This document shows positions 1-7,271 of a stretch of DNA of 32,173 bases, piece after piece. Each line of letters begins with the position of its first letter. Position 1 is the first letter of the stretch. Below the pieces are notes generated by a model. The model did no database searches, was not told the DNA's origin, and saw nothing but the letters and a program-made list of their open reading frames with translations. Source of the stretch: a virus; the IMG/VR virus record IMGVR_UViG_3300042541_000726, positions 1 to 32,173 of that record; one strand, written 5' to 3'. Position numbers and translations under genes: made by a program.

Positions 1-535
1 TAAAATCAGTTCCATAAACCGTAATATTTTGAGTTTGCCCCTGATAAATCGAAGTTGGTGAAATTGAACTAATAACAGGATTTGAAAAATAAAACGGCGT
101 TTGTGGGCAAATACCGTCTTCGCCTTTTAATTTAACTTGAAATTGCAAAACAACGCCCGTTAAATTTTGATCTAAAAAATTAAAAACATCGTTCAACGCA
201 ACTTCGCCCACTTCGAAAACTTCGGGATGGGAAATTAAGTTAGTTACGAATTGATTCGCAACGTATCTTTTTGATTCGATTATTTCGTTATGCTGGTCCT
301 GTGTAAATTCGGGCTGCGACTTATCGCAAAATAAAATAATAGGCGAATACTGTTCTTTAATTTGGGCAAACTTTGAATCCCGAATAAATTTAAAATCGAT
401 AGGTTGGTCCATAAAAACGCAAGGCAAAACAACTTTGTCGGCTTGAACGTTTTGAAGCCACTTCGGACCCGAATAAAACAAGCCCGCGCCCATAATCGGG
501 TTAGAACAACTTTTTAAAATCTCAACTATTCTCAT
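1..535 (-). CDS. Virion/tail protein with C-terminal IPT/TIG domain, N-terminal part
   Basis: An open reading frame starts at the ATG at 535-533 and runs off the left edge. It starts 4 bases after the stop of the frameshifted tail chaperone frame, so it belongs to the late operon. The first ~130 residues (starting MRIVEILKSCSNP) are a compact domain I cannot name. Its position between chaperone and tape-measure genes suggests a tail or neck component. Residues from about 140 begin an IPT/TIG fold (SSISPTSIYQGQT). Across the circular joint the gene continues in frame at 32046 down to 31821, giving 242 residues. The last ten codons in this copy encode a different TIG variant (QNITVYGTDF) from the right-end copy (LSFTIYGSGF). 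Confidence 0.75.
   Translation of the reverse strand, partial: MRIVEILKSCSNPIMGAGLFYSGPKWLQNVQADKVVLPCVFMDQPIDFKFIRDSKFAQIKEQYSPIILFCDKSQPEFTQDQHNEIIESKRYVANQFVTNLISHPEVFEVGEVALNDVFNFLDQNLTGVVLQFQVKLKGEDGICPQTPFYFSNPVISSISPTSIYQGQTQNITVYGTDF
33..159. repeat. 127-bp exact direct repeat, left copy
   Basis: This stretch is identical base for base to 32047-32173, and identity stops abruptly at 32/33. It lies in the coding sequence of the TIG-domain protein gene, in the same frame in both copies. The length of exactly 127 bases equals a common maximum k-mer of short-read assemblers. It therefore most likely marks the overlap of a circular contig rather than a biological terminal repeat (inference). 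Bases 1-32 and 32015-32046 align without gaps but differ at 11 of 32 positions. Confidence 0.95.
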
Positions 536-539
536 TTCT

Positions 540-1345
540 TTATTTTTTATGTTTTCTTTCGTGTTCTTGCATTATTAACTTTTCGTACCGCTGGTTAAAT
601 TTCCGAAGCTCTGAGCGCATTTTAAAAGTTAAATTGACCTCATACATTGTCAAGTCTAAAACCGCGCTAAACTTCAACGGGTCGCCCTCGCATAAAGAAT
701 AGATCGTGCCGAACTTACCAAACTTTTCCAGCTCTTTAATTCCAGCGCGGGTTTCGAGTTCGGAATATCCTTCATTGCTTCCCGCTGTTTTTGAACTGAA
801 ATTTGCAATTTGTTCAAAAAAAAAGCGGAAACGGGATAAGCAATATAAACAGGCATATTCATTACCTCGTTGTTTGCAATGTTTTCAATATCCTTTCGGG
901 CTTCTATTTCACGGTCCCGAAACTTTCCTTTGTAAATCATTGAAGCAAGCATCAAAGGTATTTTTTCACAAAAGTTGGTTGATTCGTTTGAAATTGTTTT
1001 TTCGAATATCTCCATACAACCGTAGTTCATTAAACCCGGATCGATGGAAGTTTTATAAACGTTTTCGCCGCACTTAAATTCTTTCGGGGTTAACCATTCA
1101 TCTTTTTCGAGTTTAGTTTCCATTATGAAGTTATAAGCGGGTGCGGCAATTTTTGTAATTATCTCATAGGGTAAATCCAAAAGTTCGGATTTGTCCAGCG
1201 TTGAAACAATCGCTGCAAGTGTTACCAAATCTTTTTCGTCCCCGTTTGCCCATTCGAGCAAATCGATTGTTTGCCCTACGGTTAAATCTTCCCAGCTTCC
1301 AGCAATTAAAATCGTTTTGCCGTTAATTTCAAAAGGTAAATTCAT
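540..1345 (-). CDS. Tail assembly chaperone with probable programmed -1 frameshift (G/GT type)
   Basis: The zero frame starts at 1345 and ends at 674 (223 residues). At a run of nine T (minus strand, 824-816) the -1 frame opens and stays open to a stop at 542-540. A -1 slip after Phe176 would give a 268-residue product. The -1 extension looks genuine: it holds a charged segment, then FGKFGTIYSLCEGDPLKFSA and a basic tail, ending 4 bases before the next start. This matches the lambda gpG/gpGT logic, in which two chaperone forms bind the tape measure during tail assembly. The N-terminal SWEDLTVGQTIDLLEWA pattern is typical of chaperone-like proteins in Bacteroidetes phages. An error in the homopolymer is the alternative. 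The zero frame runs 47 codons past the slip site, which is longer than usual. Confidence 0.7.
816..826 (-). promoter_or_regulatory. Candidate -1 frameshift slippery site (GCTTTTTTTTT)
   Basis: Minus-strand bases 826-816 read GC followed by nine T. In the zero frame they are GCT TTT TTT TTG. Slipping back one base on T TTT TTT keeps perfect pairing and yields TTT TTT TTT GAA in the new frame. No downstream stimulatory structure was worked out. Confidence 0.6.
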
Positions 1346-1354
1346 AAATTTTTA

Positions 1355-2581
1355 TTATCGTTTTCCGGGTGTTGTAATAAATGATTCTTTTGTTTTTCTT
1401 CCCACTAAACCAACCACCCCGTATCGAATCGCGTCTAAAGCGTGGTTAAATCGGTCTACGGGTTTATTGATTGTCTTTCCCTGTTTATCTATTTGCCAAA
1501 TGTAATTCTTTATTTCTTTTTGAATGTTTGGACTTCGAACTAAAAAAACGGGGTATTGTTTTATTTTTTGTATTCCCTGAATAATTGAATCGGGACCTTT
1601 TACAGTCGATTGAATATTAAACCCGCTGGTTAAAATTTCCCGAATTGATTTCGGTTCGGCGGAATCTGCAAAGATTGTATCGTTTCTTTTTATCCCCGCT
1701 TCGCTCATTCGCTTGCAAATTTCGGGGTTCGTTAATCCGTAATCGTAAATAAGCTCCTGAATATAAATTGCGCCCTCTGAAAGTCGAATGTGAACAAGCG
1801 CGCTCGGATCGTTCGTAAACCCGAAGTCAAGCCCGTAACATTCCATTTTAAAGTTTTCGGGCATAACGTCTACTGATTGCCAGTTTTCGTAAACCTTGCC
1901 CCGTTTACCTCCGCCCCAAAATCCGAAAACATCGGAACGCGCCGCTTCGGGATCGTCTTTTATCATTCGCTCCAGAACTCGAATGTAATCGGGGTGTAAA
2001 TTTTTATAATTGTCTTTATAAGTCGCGTGAATTAGCAAAGTATCTTCGGGTCTTACTTTATCGTGAAATTCCGATTTTAAAAAACAATCTTCGTTATCGG
2101 TGTTGTAAGTAAATATTATTTCGAGTTCCGCGCCTTTCATCGAGCGCAAAGATTTATCCAGCTTGTCGAAATCGTCCTTTGAAACTTCGTCCGCTTCTTC
2201 AATCCAAACAAACGTTGCCTCGGTTATCGATTTCATTTTTGCGGTTGAATTACCCGAAGCCGCCCGAAAACCTTTTGCAAATATTCGATTCCCTGTTTTT
2301 AGATGGGTAATTTGCATTGTGTTTTCCAAAATATGAAAATCGCTTTGCAATTCTTTTTCTTCGATAATGTCAATTATCTGTTGAAAGCTGGAACCTCGAA
2401 TGTCTGCAAAATGTTGACGGGCTAAAATCCCTCTGAAATATTCAGGGGAATAAAGTTTAGTTATAGCGTATTGTGCGACCTCGAACGACCTTCCAGCCCC
2501 GCGACCACCAAATAAGTGTTTATATCGTTTCTTTTGGCGGTATAAATCGACGTAAGCGGAATTAACGTTCAGGGCTTTCAT
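1355..2581 (-). CDS. terL: Terminase large subunit (packaging ATPase/nuclease)
   Basis: This 408-residue protein powers DNA packaging into the prohead and cuts the concatemer. The ATPase half shows Walker A GGRGAGRS (25-32), Walker B FVWIEEADE (124-132) and a coupling motif TYNT (157-160). The RNase H-like nuclease half shows the expected acidic residues in GLDFGF (D251), FADSAEP (D305) and HALDAIRY (D382). Length and motif order fit Terminase_3/PBSX-type large subunits. The start overlaps the small-subunit stop by 20 bases, implying translational coupling. The tail chaperone gene follows after 9 bases, rather than a portal gene, because the portal lies elsewhere in this genome. Confidence 0.95.
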   Translation of the reverse strand: MKALNVNSAYVDLYRQKKRYKHLFGGRGAGRSFEVAQYAITKLYSPEYFRGILARQHFADIRGSSFQQIIDIIEEKELQSDFHILENTMQITHLKTGNRIFAKGFRAASGNSTAKMKSITEATFVWIEEADEVSKDDFDKLDKSLRSMKGAELEIIFTYNTDNEDCFLKSEFHDKVRPEDTLLIHATYKDNYKNLHPDYIRVLERMIKDDPEAARSDVFGFWGGGKRGKVYENWQSVDVMPENFKMECYGLDFGFTNDPSALVHIRLSEGAIYIQELIYDYGLTNPEICKRMSEAGIKRNDTIFADSAEPKSIREILTSGFNIQSTVKGPDSIIQGIQKIKQYPVFLVRSPNIQKEIKNYIWQIDKQGKTINKPVDRFNHALDAIRYGVVGLVGRKTKESFITTPGKR

Positions 2582-2903
2582 TCATATTTTGAAATATAAC
2601 GCGCAACGGTTCGCCGTCTTTCCCGGTATGCTCAACTTTATCGTTCAATTTTCCGTGCAAAGAATCGATACAAACGTTAAAAGCGGCGGTATCTCCTTCT
2701 AATGCTTTTTCAATTTGACGAATAACCATTTCTTCCTGTATCTCCATTTCTTCGCTTTCGCCTGTTAGTGAATTATAACTTTTGCGTACAAGCTCCATTT
2801 TTTCGCGAAATAAAGTTAATCGGTTTCGGCTCCCTTTTGTTCTCCCTTTTGGGTTTCCGCTTTTACCTTTTTCAAACGGAATTAAATTTTGCTCATTTGC
2901 CAT
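2562..2903 (-). CDS. terS: Terminase small subunit candidate
   Basis: This 113-residue basic protein lies directly upstream of and overlaps terL, the canonical place for the DNA-recognition subunit. The N-terminus FEKGKSGNPKGRTKGSRNR matches the glycine/lysine-rich motif of DUF5681-like phage proteins often annotated as small terminases. The rest is predicted helical and charged. No classical HTH is obvious. It is the first gene after the terminator/promoter punctuation at 2957-2997 and so probably opens the late transcript. Function is inferred from position and the N-terminal motif. Confidence 0.7.
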   Translation of the reverse strand: MANEQNLIPFEKGKSGNPKGRTKGSRNRLTLFREKMELVRKSYNSLTGESEEMEIQEEMVIRQIEKALEGDTAAFNVCIDSLHGKLNDKVEHTGKDGEPLRVIFQNMNESPER

Positions 2904-2956
2904 TTTCTCATTGCTTTTTCTCTGTAAACGAAAAAAAATAATATTGGTTCTTTAAA

Positions 2957-2964
2957 CAAAGTTA
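2957..2964 (-). promoter_or_regulatory. Candidate late promoter -7 box (TAACTTTG)
   Basis: Minus strand 2964-2957 reads TAACTTTG, matching the Bacteroidetes TAnnTTTG box. It lies immediately after an intrinsic terminator and about 54 bases before the terS start. No good TTTG is seen at the expected -33 position, so a phage activator may be needed. Confidence 0.4.
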
Positions 2965-2967
2965 AAT

Positions 2968-2997
2968 AAAAAAAGCCGAACGAATTAACGCTCGACT
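2968..2997 (-). terminator. Intrinsic terminator at the end of the replication operon
   Basis: On the minus strand AGTCGAGCG (2997-2989), a 6-base loop and CGTTCGGCT (2982-2974) form a 9-bp stem with two wobble pairs. The T-run continues to 2968. It separates the early/replication genes from the terminase genes. Confidence 0.75.
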
Positions 2998-3041
2998 TTC
3001 GAAACTAAGTGAAACCCCTTCCACCAATTACTCAAAACCTC
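2968..3041 (-). ncRNA. Candidate short structured transcript or attenuator
   Basis: The gap 2904-3054 has no gene. A TATATTTG box (3053-3046, minus) precedes about 74 bases that end in the terminator at 2968-2997. Within it GTGGAA-GGGG-TTTCAC forms a 6-bp hairpin, and TTTCGA can pair with a later TCGAAA. The -33 element is poor. It could equally be the structured 3' end of the upstream operon. Confidence 0.3.
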
Positions 3042-3054
3042 GAAACAAATATAA

Positions 3055-3387
3055 TTAATTTTCTATTGCGGCGCGGTTTAAATAATTTTCTTCGGGAAAT
3101 ATTTCTATTTCGACTTCGCAATAATCGAAGTTAATTAATTCGCTTTCAGGGTTTCCGTTGCAAAAAAAGTAATTTATTTCAATGTGCAAACGATCTTTTA
3201 TTTTTTCGAATTCCTGATCTGAATTAAATAAAAAATCGATTCCGAGTTTATTAAATGCAAGGGCTTTAATTCCAATGTCGATTTTATCTTCATCGAATAA
3301 ATCGGTTAGGTTACAGTTCCATTTTTCGAGCTGCTGGATAAGTTCAACTTTTGTGAACGTTAACTTTTGGCGGGAATAACCTTTCAT
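3055..3387 (-). CDS. Hypothetical protein, last gene of the replication operon
   Basis: This 110-residue acidic protein has no recognised domain. It has a basic N-terminus (KGYSRQKLTFTKVELIQQLEK) that could be a short helix-turn-helix-like start, then an acidic C-terminal half rich in Glu, Asp and Phe. Its start overlaps the stop of the upstream gene in an ATGA arrangement, so it is translationally coupled. It ends 58 bases before the terminator. No function can be assigned. Confidence 0.6.
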   Translation of the reverse strand: MKGYSRQKLTFTKVELIQQLEKWNCNLTDLFDEDKIDIGIKALAFNKLGIDFLFNSDQEFEKIKDRLHIEINYFFCNGNPESELINFDYCEVEIEIFPEENYLNRAAIEN

Positions 3388-3644
3388 AATTCGAATGTTT
3401 CGTTATAAAAACCTAATGCGCTTCGATTGTACCATTTTTTAATTCCGCTTTGCTGGTCCGTTCGTCCTTCGCGGTAAGAATAAATAATTTGTTCTTTTTC
3501 AATTAAAAGCGATTTTTCAATTAATTCATAGAATGAATCTAAATCTATTGTAATTGTTTTGTGAGCTTGAGCAAATGAATAATCATTTTCAGAATTATTA
3601 ATTAATTCTTTTGTTAAAAAATTAATTGCGGTTTGTTTTTTCAT
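3384..3644 (-). CDS. Small KKQTA-family hypothetical protein
   Basis: This 86-residue protein begins MKKQTAINFLTKEL and contains EKEQIIYSYREGR and a C-terminal FYNETFEL. The same pattern (KKQTA near the start, then EKEQII..Y..G) occurs in the 91-residue protein at 7518-7793, so the two are paralogues. Proteins of this shape are common in Flavobacteriia phages and prophages, but their role is unknown to me. It is linked to its neighbours on both sides by ATGA overlaps. Confidence 0.65.
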   Translation of the reverse strand: MKKQTAINFLTKELINNSENDYSFAQAHKTITIDLDSFYELIEKSLLIEKEQIIYSYREGRTDQQSGIKKWYNRSALGFYNETFEL

Positions 3645-4063
3645 AGTTCGAACGATTCGGATTTTGGCTGCATTCCTAAATTATCAATCGTTTCGGGCGA
3701 ATCATTCCAGCTACAAATTAAAGTTTCGTTTGCAGTTCTGAAATCTGAATAAAGCACGTTAAGCGGATTCGTGTTCCCGTGTTTAGAAATTACGGTTTCG
3801 TCCCTTCGGATTTCGCAGCGGGTTGTTAAAAATTCAATCATTGAATCGTGATCTAAAAAATCAAATCCGTTTTTTTTAAGGGCTTCTCGAATTCCGTTTT
3901 CTACAAAGCGGGTGTATTGTTCGTGGGTTGAATTTAATATTTCGATTGCGTCGGGATTATCTTTCAATTTTGTTTTTAAAAGGTCGTTCCCGTAGATTTC
4001 GGCGGTAAAATCTAATGCGGCTTTTATTTGCGCGCGTTTGTTAAATTTTGGTTTTGCTTTCAT
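3641..4063 (-). CDS. Hypothetical protein
   Basis: This 140-residue protein has a lysine-rich N-terminus (MKAKPKFNKRAQIKAAL) followed by a mixed charged sequence. No domain was recognised. The C-terminal ESFEL echoes the ETFEL end of the next gene's product, which may be coincidence. Its stop overlaps the next start (ATGA), and it lies 19 bases after the PP-loop gene. It is probably a replication-operon accessory gene. Function unknown. Confidence 0.6.
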   Translation of the reverse strand: MKAKPKFNKRAQIKAALDFTAEIYGNDLLKTKLKDNPDAIEILNSTHEQYTRFVENGIREALKKNGFDFLDHDSMIEFLTTRCEIRRDETVISKHGNTNPLNVLYSDFRTANETLICSWNDSPETIDNLGMQPKSESFEL

Positions 4064-4082
4064 AATTATTTTTTTTAATTGT

Positions 4083-4826
4083 TTATTCTATACACTCGCA
4101 CGCTGGAGAATGCCAATCTTCAATTTCCCAATCAATTTTTAATTGCGCTCGGTCCGAGTTTATTAATTCTGTCCAACTTTTATTTCTCCCTAATCCTTTA
4201 ATTTCAGAAAGTTTTGTTGCGTTTTTTTCCATATTAATAATACGCTCTTTTAATTTATCGGATAATTTTAAAATCTCATTTTTTTTCATATTTGGACAAA
4301 AGAAACACGAACTTTTACCCGGCAAAGTTAAACCGACATTTTCAATAGCTTCAATACATTTTTCTCTATTCCAACCCCATTCGATTAAAGGATAATAATT
4401 TTCAAAATTCTCATTTGGATTTTCCTTTATTCGTCTTTCTTCGCCAGCATCAAAACCAACCCACATTTGTATTTTTTCATCAGGGTAATTTGATTTAATA
4501 TATTTCTCAATTGGTGTTATTTTAAATTTTTGGCTGCAAGTTTTCCAACCGAAAGCAATTGGGGGAATAGTATTATTATTTAAACAATCTTGCTCTAATG
4601 TTAATTCGTCCCCGTGTTTTGTCTTATACCTCAATGTTTTTATTTGCGGGAAATTTTTATTTATTAGCCAAGCGTTTAATTCGTCAATAAATTGATATGT
4701 ATGCGGGTGTTCGCCGCCTGTATCAGCAAATAGTATTTCATCGGGGATTAAACCATATTTAACCATATTAACTAAAATTGCGGTTGAGTTTGTACCACCG
4801 CCAAAAGAAACAATTATTTTTTTCAT
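4083..4826 (-). CDS. PP-loop ATPase of the PAPS reductase/adenine nucleotide hydrolase superfamily
   Basis: This 247-residue protein has an N-terminal pyrophosphate-binding loop, SFGGGTNSTA (7-16), a divergent form of the usual SGGKDST. LFADTGGEH (32-40) follows, where the family has its second nucleotide-contact segment. Cys97 (KTCSQK), Cys174 and Cys177 (SCFFCP) and a C-terminal CEC (243-245) could bind a metal or Fe-S cluster, as in sulfur-transfer members. Relatives in phages are often labelled phosphoadenosine phosphosulfate reductase. Roles in base or tRNA thiolation, or in DNA modification, are possible but unproven. It lies between the DnaB helicase gene and small hypotheticals. Confidence 0.75.
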   Translation of the reverse strand: MKKIIVSFGGGTNSTAILVNMVKYGLIPDEILFADTGGEHPHTYQFIDELNAWLINKNFPQIKTLRYKTKHGDELTLEQDCLNNNTIPPIAFGWKTCSQKFKITPIEKYIKSNYPDEKIQMWVGFDAGEERRIKENPNENFENYYPLIEWGWNREKCIEAIENVGLTLPGKSSCFFCPNMKKNEILKLSDKLKERIINMEKNATKLSEIKGLGRNKSWTELINSDRAQLKIDWEIEDWHSPACECIE

Positions 4827-4835
4827 AGCTTTTTT

Positions 4836-6233
4836 TTAAAATGGTAATTCTCGATCGACTTCGTAAAATGATTTATTCGGCTGCAAATTAGTTTTTAATT
4901 CTTGAAATTGGTTTGGGCTTTCATTCATTCCGTGAAAACTGCTCATTGTCGAATTATGCCGAAAACCAACAGAACCCGTTGCCCCTTGCCTATGCTTTTC
5001 GAATAATAAAAATATTTCGTTTGTGTAGGGTGCGTTCGTGTCTTCGTTTTTTAATTCGTAATATTCAGGTCGCCAAATAAACGCGACTGTGTCCGCGTCC
5101 TGTTCGATGGAACCCGATTCGCGTAAATGTGAAAGGGAAGGTTTTTTGTCGGTTGTTTCTTCGCATTTTCGATTTAACTGAGCTAAAACAATAAAGGGAA
5201 TGTTCAATTCCTTTTGTGCGGCTTTCAAAGTTCGGGATATTTGCGAAACTTCCGCTTCTCTGTTACCACCTTTAAAGCCCTCTAATGTCATCAATTGCAA
5301 ATAGTCGATAATTACCCATTGACACTCATTTAAACGGGCGTGCCGCTTTATTATGCGAATTGCTTCGTTTACCCCGCAGCCCGCTTTATCATAAATTTTA
5401 AAAGGTTTGTTTTCGACTATTCCGATTGTCTTTTCAAAATAGGTTAATTCATCAGGGCTTAACGTCCCGTCCCGAAGTGCCGAAGATCGGATTCGTTCGT
5501 TTGCGTTTTGCAAAATTAAACGCTGGGTTAATTGCGATTGCGACATTTCTAAATTAAAATATATTCCGGGCTTTTGGGTTTGCATCCCGAAAAATAAAGC
5601 TAAAGCGGTTTTTCCCATTGATGGACGCGCCCCGATAATAATTAACTCGTTTTGCCAGCCGCCCGTAAATTTATTTACTGATTCAATCCCTGTTTCCAAT
5701 CCGCTCGTTTGCCCTGACTTCGCTAATTCAGCGCGGCGGTAATATGCCTCACGTTCGTTTGTGGTTAGTTCGGGCATTTCAACGATTTTTTGCAGCTCCG
5801 AACCTTCTTCGGTAAGTTTGGTTAGGCGTTTAATCATTTCTTCGGCTATATCCCGACCGGGTTTCTTTTCGTGTAAACCTATTCCGACTTCATAATAGAT
5901 TTTCGTAATATTTCGCGTTATTAAGGCGTTATGAAGCGTTTCTATTATTTCGGGGATGTTCTCGTTATACGTTACGTTTTGAGAAGTTTTAAGAGCTTCG
6001 GCGTATTCATCCATTGAAAAGGATTCCGAAGATTTCCACGCGTTTAAAAGTGAAACAGGATCAGGGCGTTTATTTTCGTCATTTATTTTTTTTATAAAAT
6101 GAAATGTCTTTCGGCAAAGGTCGTTTTCGAAGTGGTGCGGTCCGATTTGCGAAATGATTTCTTTGTAAATTTCGTTTGGAGAAAGTAAAATTCCGATTAA
6201 GGTTTTTTCGATTTGATCGTTTGGGTTATTCAT
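4836..6233 (-). CDS. dnaB: Replicative DNA helicase, DnaB type
   Basis: This is a hexameric 5'-3' helicase for phage replication. I place the start at 6233, giving 465 residues beginning MNNPNDQIEKTLIGILL. That ATG overlaps the stop of the initiator gene by 8 bases, and DnaB proteins normally start close to this motif. A longer frame to 6326 would overlap the initiator by 101 bases. In the 465-residue numbering, Walker A GARPSMGKT is at 201-209 and Walker B WVIIDYLQLM at 306-315. A C-terminal DnaB-type core follows, with LAQLNRKCEETTDKKP and LRESGSIEQDAD. The N-terminal all-helical DnaB domain is present. It probably works with the initiator encoded just upstream. Confidence 0.93.
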   Translation of the reverse strand: MNNPNDQIEKTLIGILLSPNEIYKEIISQIGPHHFENDLCRKTFHFIKKINDENKRPDPVSLLNAWKSSESFSMDEYAEALKTSQNVTYNENIPEIIETLHNALITRNITKIYYEVGIGLHEKKPGRDIAEEMIKRLTKLTEEGSELQKIVEMPELTTNEREAYYRRAELAKSGQTSGLETGIESVNKFTGGWQNELIIIGARPSMGKTALALFFGMQTQKPGIYFNLEMSQSQLTQRLILQNANERIRSSALRDGTLSPDELTYFEKTIGIVENKPFKIYDKAGCGVNEAIRIIKRHARLNECQWVIIDYLQLMTLEGFKGGNREAEVSQISRTLKAAQKELNIPFIVLAQLNRKCEETTDKKPSLSHLRESGSIEQDADTVAFIWRPEYYELKNEDTNAPYTNEIFLLFEKHRQGATGSVGFRHNSTMSSFHGMNESPNQFQELKTNLQPNKSFYEVDRELPF

Positions 6234-6951
6234 AATAGATTTTAGATTTTGAAGGGGTTTTAATTTCGTATTTGCCAGCGTTTTGAGTGTTTCGAATCCA
6301 TTGCTGCAATTTATTTTGAATTCCAAAATTCCTTTGATGGTTTAATTCTATTCCGCCGTCCTTGTGCGGGGTTGAATAATAGTTAATGAAGTCTTTATAA
6401 AGAATTTCAGGATAACCGCTATTTGGGTGTTCTTCCTTAAATTTATTTATTCGCTCTGTAAATTCTTCGGGGCTTGCTTTCACAAACCAATTATGCAAAC
6501 CTAAATTAGAACTTTTTGAAACTTGATTTTCATTTTCTGCAAAAAAGTCTTTATTGTTTATATTGTCTATATCCTCTTTAATAGTCTTATGATTATGGGC
6601 GTTGCTTTCGCTTTGCTTTTTCTTTGCTTCGGGCTTGCTTTGGTTTTGCTTTGGACTTGCTTCGGTAAATTTTACCAAACCAAAAATGTTACATTGATAT
6701 TGATTTTTGCTTTGAACTACAATTTTAATTAAACCGTTTTCAACTAAAATATCGAGATTCTTTTTATAAGTTTTATAATTACAAACACCGACCGCGCTAA
6801 TTATCTGAGTTGAACTAAGCCCGAAGGATTCCTTCCAGCGCAATTCATTTGCAACGTTCAAAATATAAAAATAGATTGCCGTTACCGTTGGGTTATTTTT
6901 CTCAGGATTATTTAAAGCCCAATTCCAAAAGCCGTTGAAATATTCAAACAT
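6226..6951 (-). CDS. Replication initiator with N-terminal winged helix (lambda O/DnaD-like role)
   Basis: This 241-residue protein lies directly upstream of dnaB. Residues 1-95 look like a winged-helix replisome-organizer domain: a helical start, LSSTQIISAVGVCNYKTYKK as recognition region, then LVENGLIKI. A low-complexity hydrophilic linker rich in Lys, Gln, Ser and Asn follows at ~100-150. The C-terminal domain (LHNWFVKASPEEFTERINKF to the end) probably contacts helicase. The linker DNA holds six 11-bp iterons at 6602-6665, so the gene likely contains its own origin. Overlap with the upstream 67-residue gene is 8 bases. Assignment is by architecture and neighbourhood. Confidence 0.75.
   Translation of the reverse strand: MFEYFNGFWNWALNNPEKNNPTVTAIYFYILNVANELRWKESFGLSSTQIISAVGVCNYKTYKKNLDILVENGLIKIVVQSKNQYQCNIFGLVKFTEASPKQNQSKPEAKKKQSESNAHNHKTIKEDIDNINNKDFFAENENQVSKSSNLGLHNWFVKASPEEFTERINKFKEEHPNSGYPEILYKDFINYYSTPHKDGGIELNHQRNFGIQNKLQQWIRNTQNAGKYEIKTPSKSKIYYE
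6602..6667 (-). repeat. Six tandem 11-bp iterons, candidate replication origin
   Basis: On the plus strand TTGCTT starts at 6602, 6613, 6624, 6635, 6646 and 6657, an exact 11-base period. The last four copies fit TTGCTTYGG (minus CCRAAGCAA). Eleven is not a multiple of three, so the repeat is not produced by repeated amino acids. An inverted repeat GGTAAA-T-TTTACC (6664-6676) and AT-rich DNA follow. Position inside the initiator gene resembles the lambda ori in O. Confidence 0.75.
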
Positions 6952-7147
6952 CGTAACCGAAATAACTTAAAATAATAATATCTAAATCAATTGCAGCATC
7001 TAAAATTAAAAGCTCCATTAATTCAAATTTCTTGAAATCATTATTCGCGAAATCATTATTAATTTGATTTATCCTTTTTTCTATAAATAGCTTTTTAACA
7101 ATTTCAATCAATTCCTTTTTCTTCAGTTCTTCGAGTTTTGTTGTCAT
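6944..7147 (-). CDS. Small hypothetical protein, first gene of the replication operon
   Basis: This 67-residue protein has a lysine/glutamate-rich helical N-terminal half (LEELKKKELIEIVKKLFIEK) and a more hydrophobic C-terminus (LLILDAAIDLDIIILSYFGY). A short coiled coil is likely. The start lies 13 bases after the U-tract of the structured leader RNA at 7160-7265, so its expression should depend on read-through. Its stop overlaps the initiator start by 8 bases. Function unknown. Confidence 0.55.
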   Translation of the reverse strand: MTTKLEELKKKELIEIVKKLFIEKRINQINNDFANNDFKKFELMELLILDAAIDLDIIILSYFGYDV

Positions 7148-7159
7148 AATTTTTCAAAT

Positions 7160-7227
7160 AAAAAAGCCCGTTAAAAGCTGCGGTAGTAGCGAAACAGTTT
7201 TCCCGTTTCTCGCAGCCCTCAACGGGC
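7160..7227 (-). terminator. Long-stem intrinsic terminator/attenuator before the replication genes
   Basis: A 17-bp stem (7211-7227 with 7166-7182) is followed directly by six T on the minus strand. The loop is unusually long (28 bases) and contains a segment complementary to upstream RNA. The next start codon is 13 bases further on, so this fits regulated termination better than an operon end. Confidence 0.6.
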
Positions 7228-7265
7228 AAAATGTTTTTAGATCATTCGAGCTACTACCTTCGAAC
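7160..7265 (-). ncRNA. Structured leader RNA or small RNA with possible pseudoknot and terminator
   Basis: This non-coding stretch follows a promoter at 7272-7303. On the minus strand GCCCGTTGAGGGCTGCG (7227-7211) pairs with CGCAGCTTTTAACGGGC (7182-7166), a 17-bp stem including three G-U pairs, then six T (7165-7160). GGTAGTAGC (7258-7250), upstream of the stem, is complementary to GCTACTACC (7190-7182) in its loop, giving an a-b-a'-b' pseudoknot order. GAAAC/GTTTC (7209-7205 with 7195-7191) adds a small inner hairpin. It may be an attenuator for the replication operon or a stand-alone small RNA. Confidence 0.6.
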
Positions 7266-7271
7266 GTTTTA

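Noticed and set aside
33-159. 127-bp direct repeat as a packaged terminal redundancy
   Set aside because: Length equals a common assembler k-mer, it lies inside a coding gene that is restored by circularisation, and it does not extend to the left edge.
4836-6326. 496-residue form of DnaB starting at 6326
   Set aside because: It would overlap the initiator gene by 101 bases and add 31 residues absent from the usual DnaB start; the ATG at 6233 gives an 8-base overlap.
6602-6667. CRISPR array
   Set aside because: Repeat units are 11 bases with no spacers of 25-40 bases, and they lie within an initiator coding sequence.
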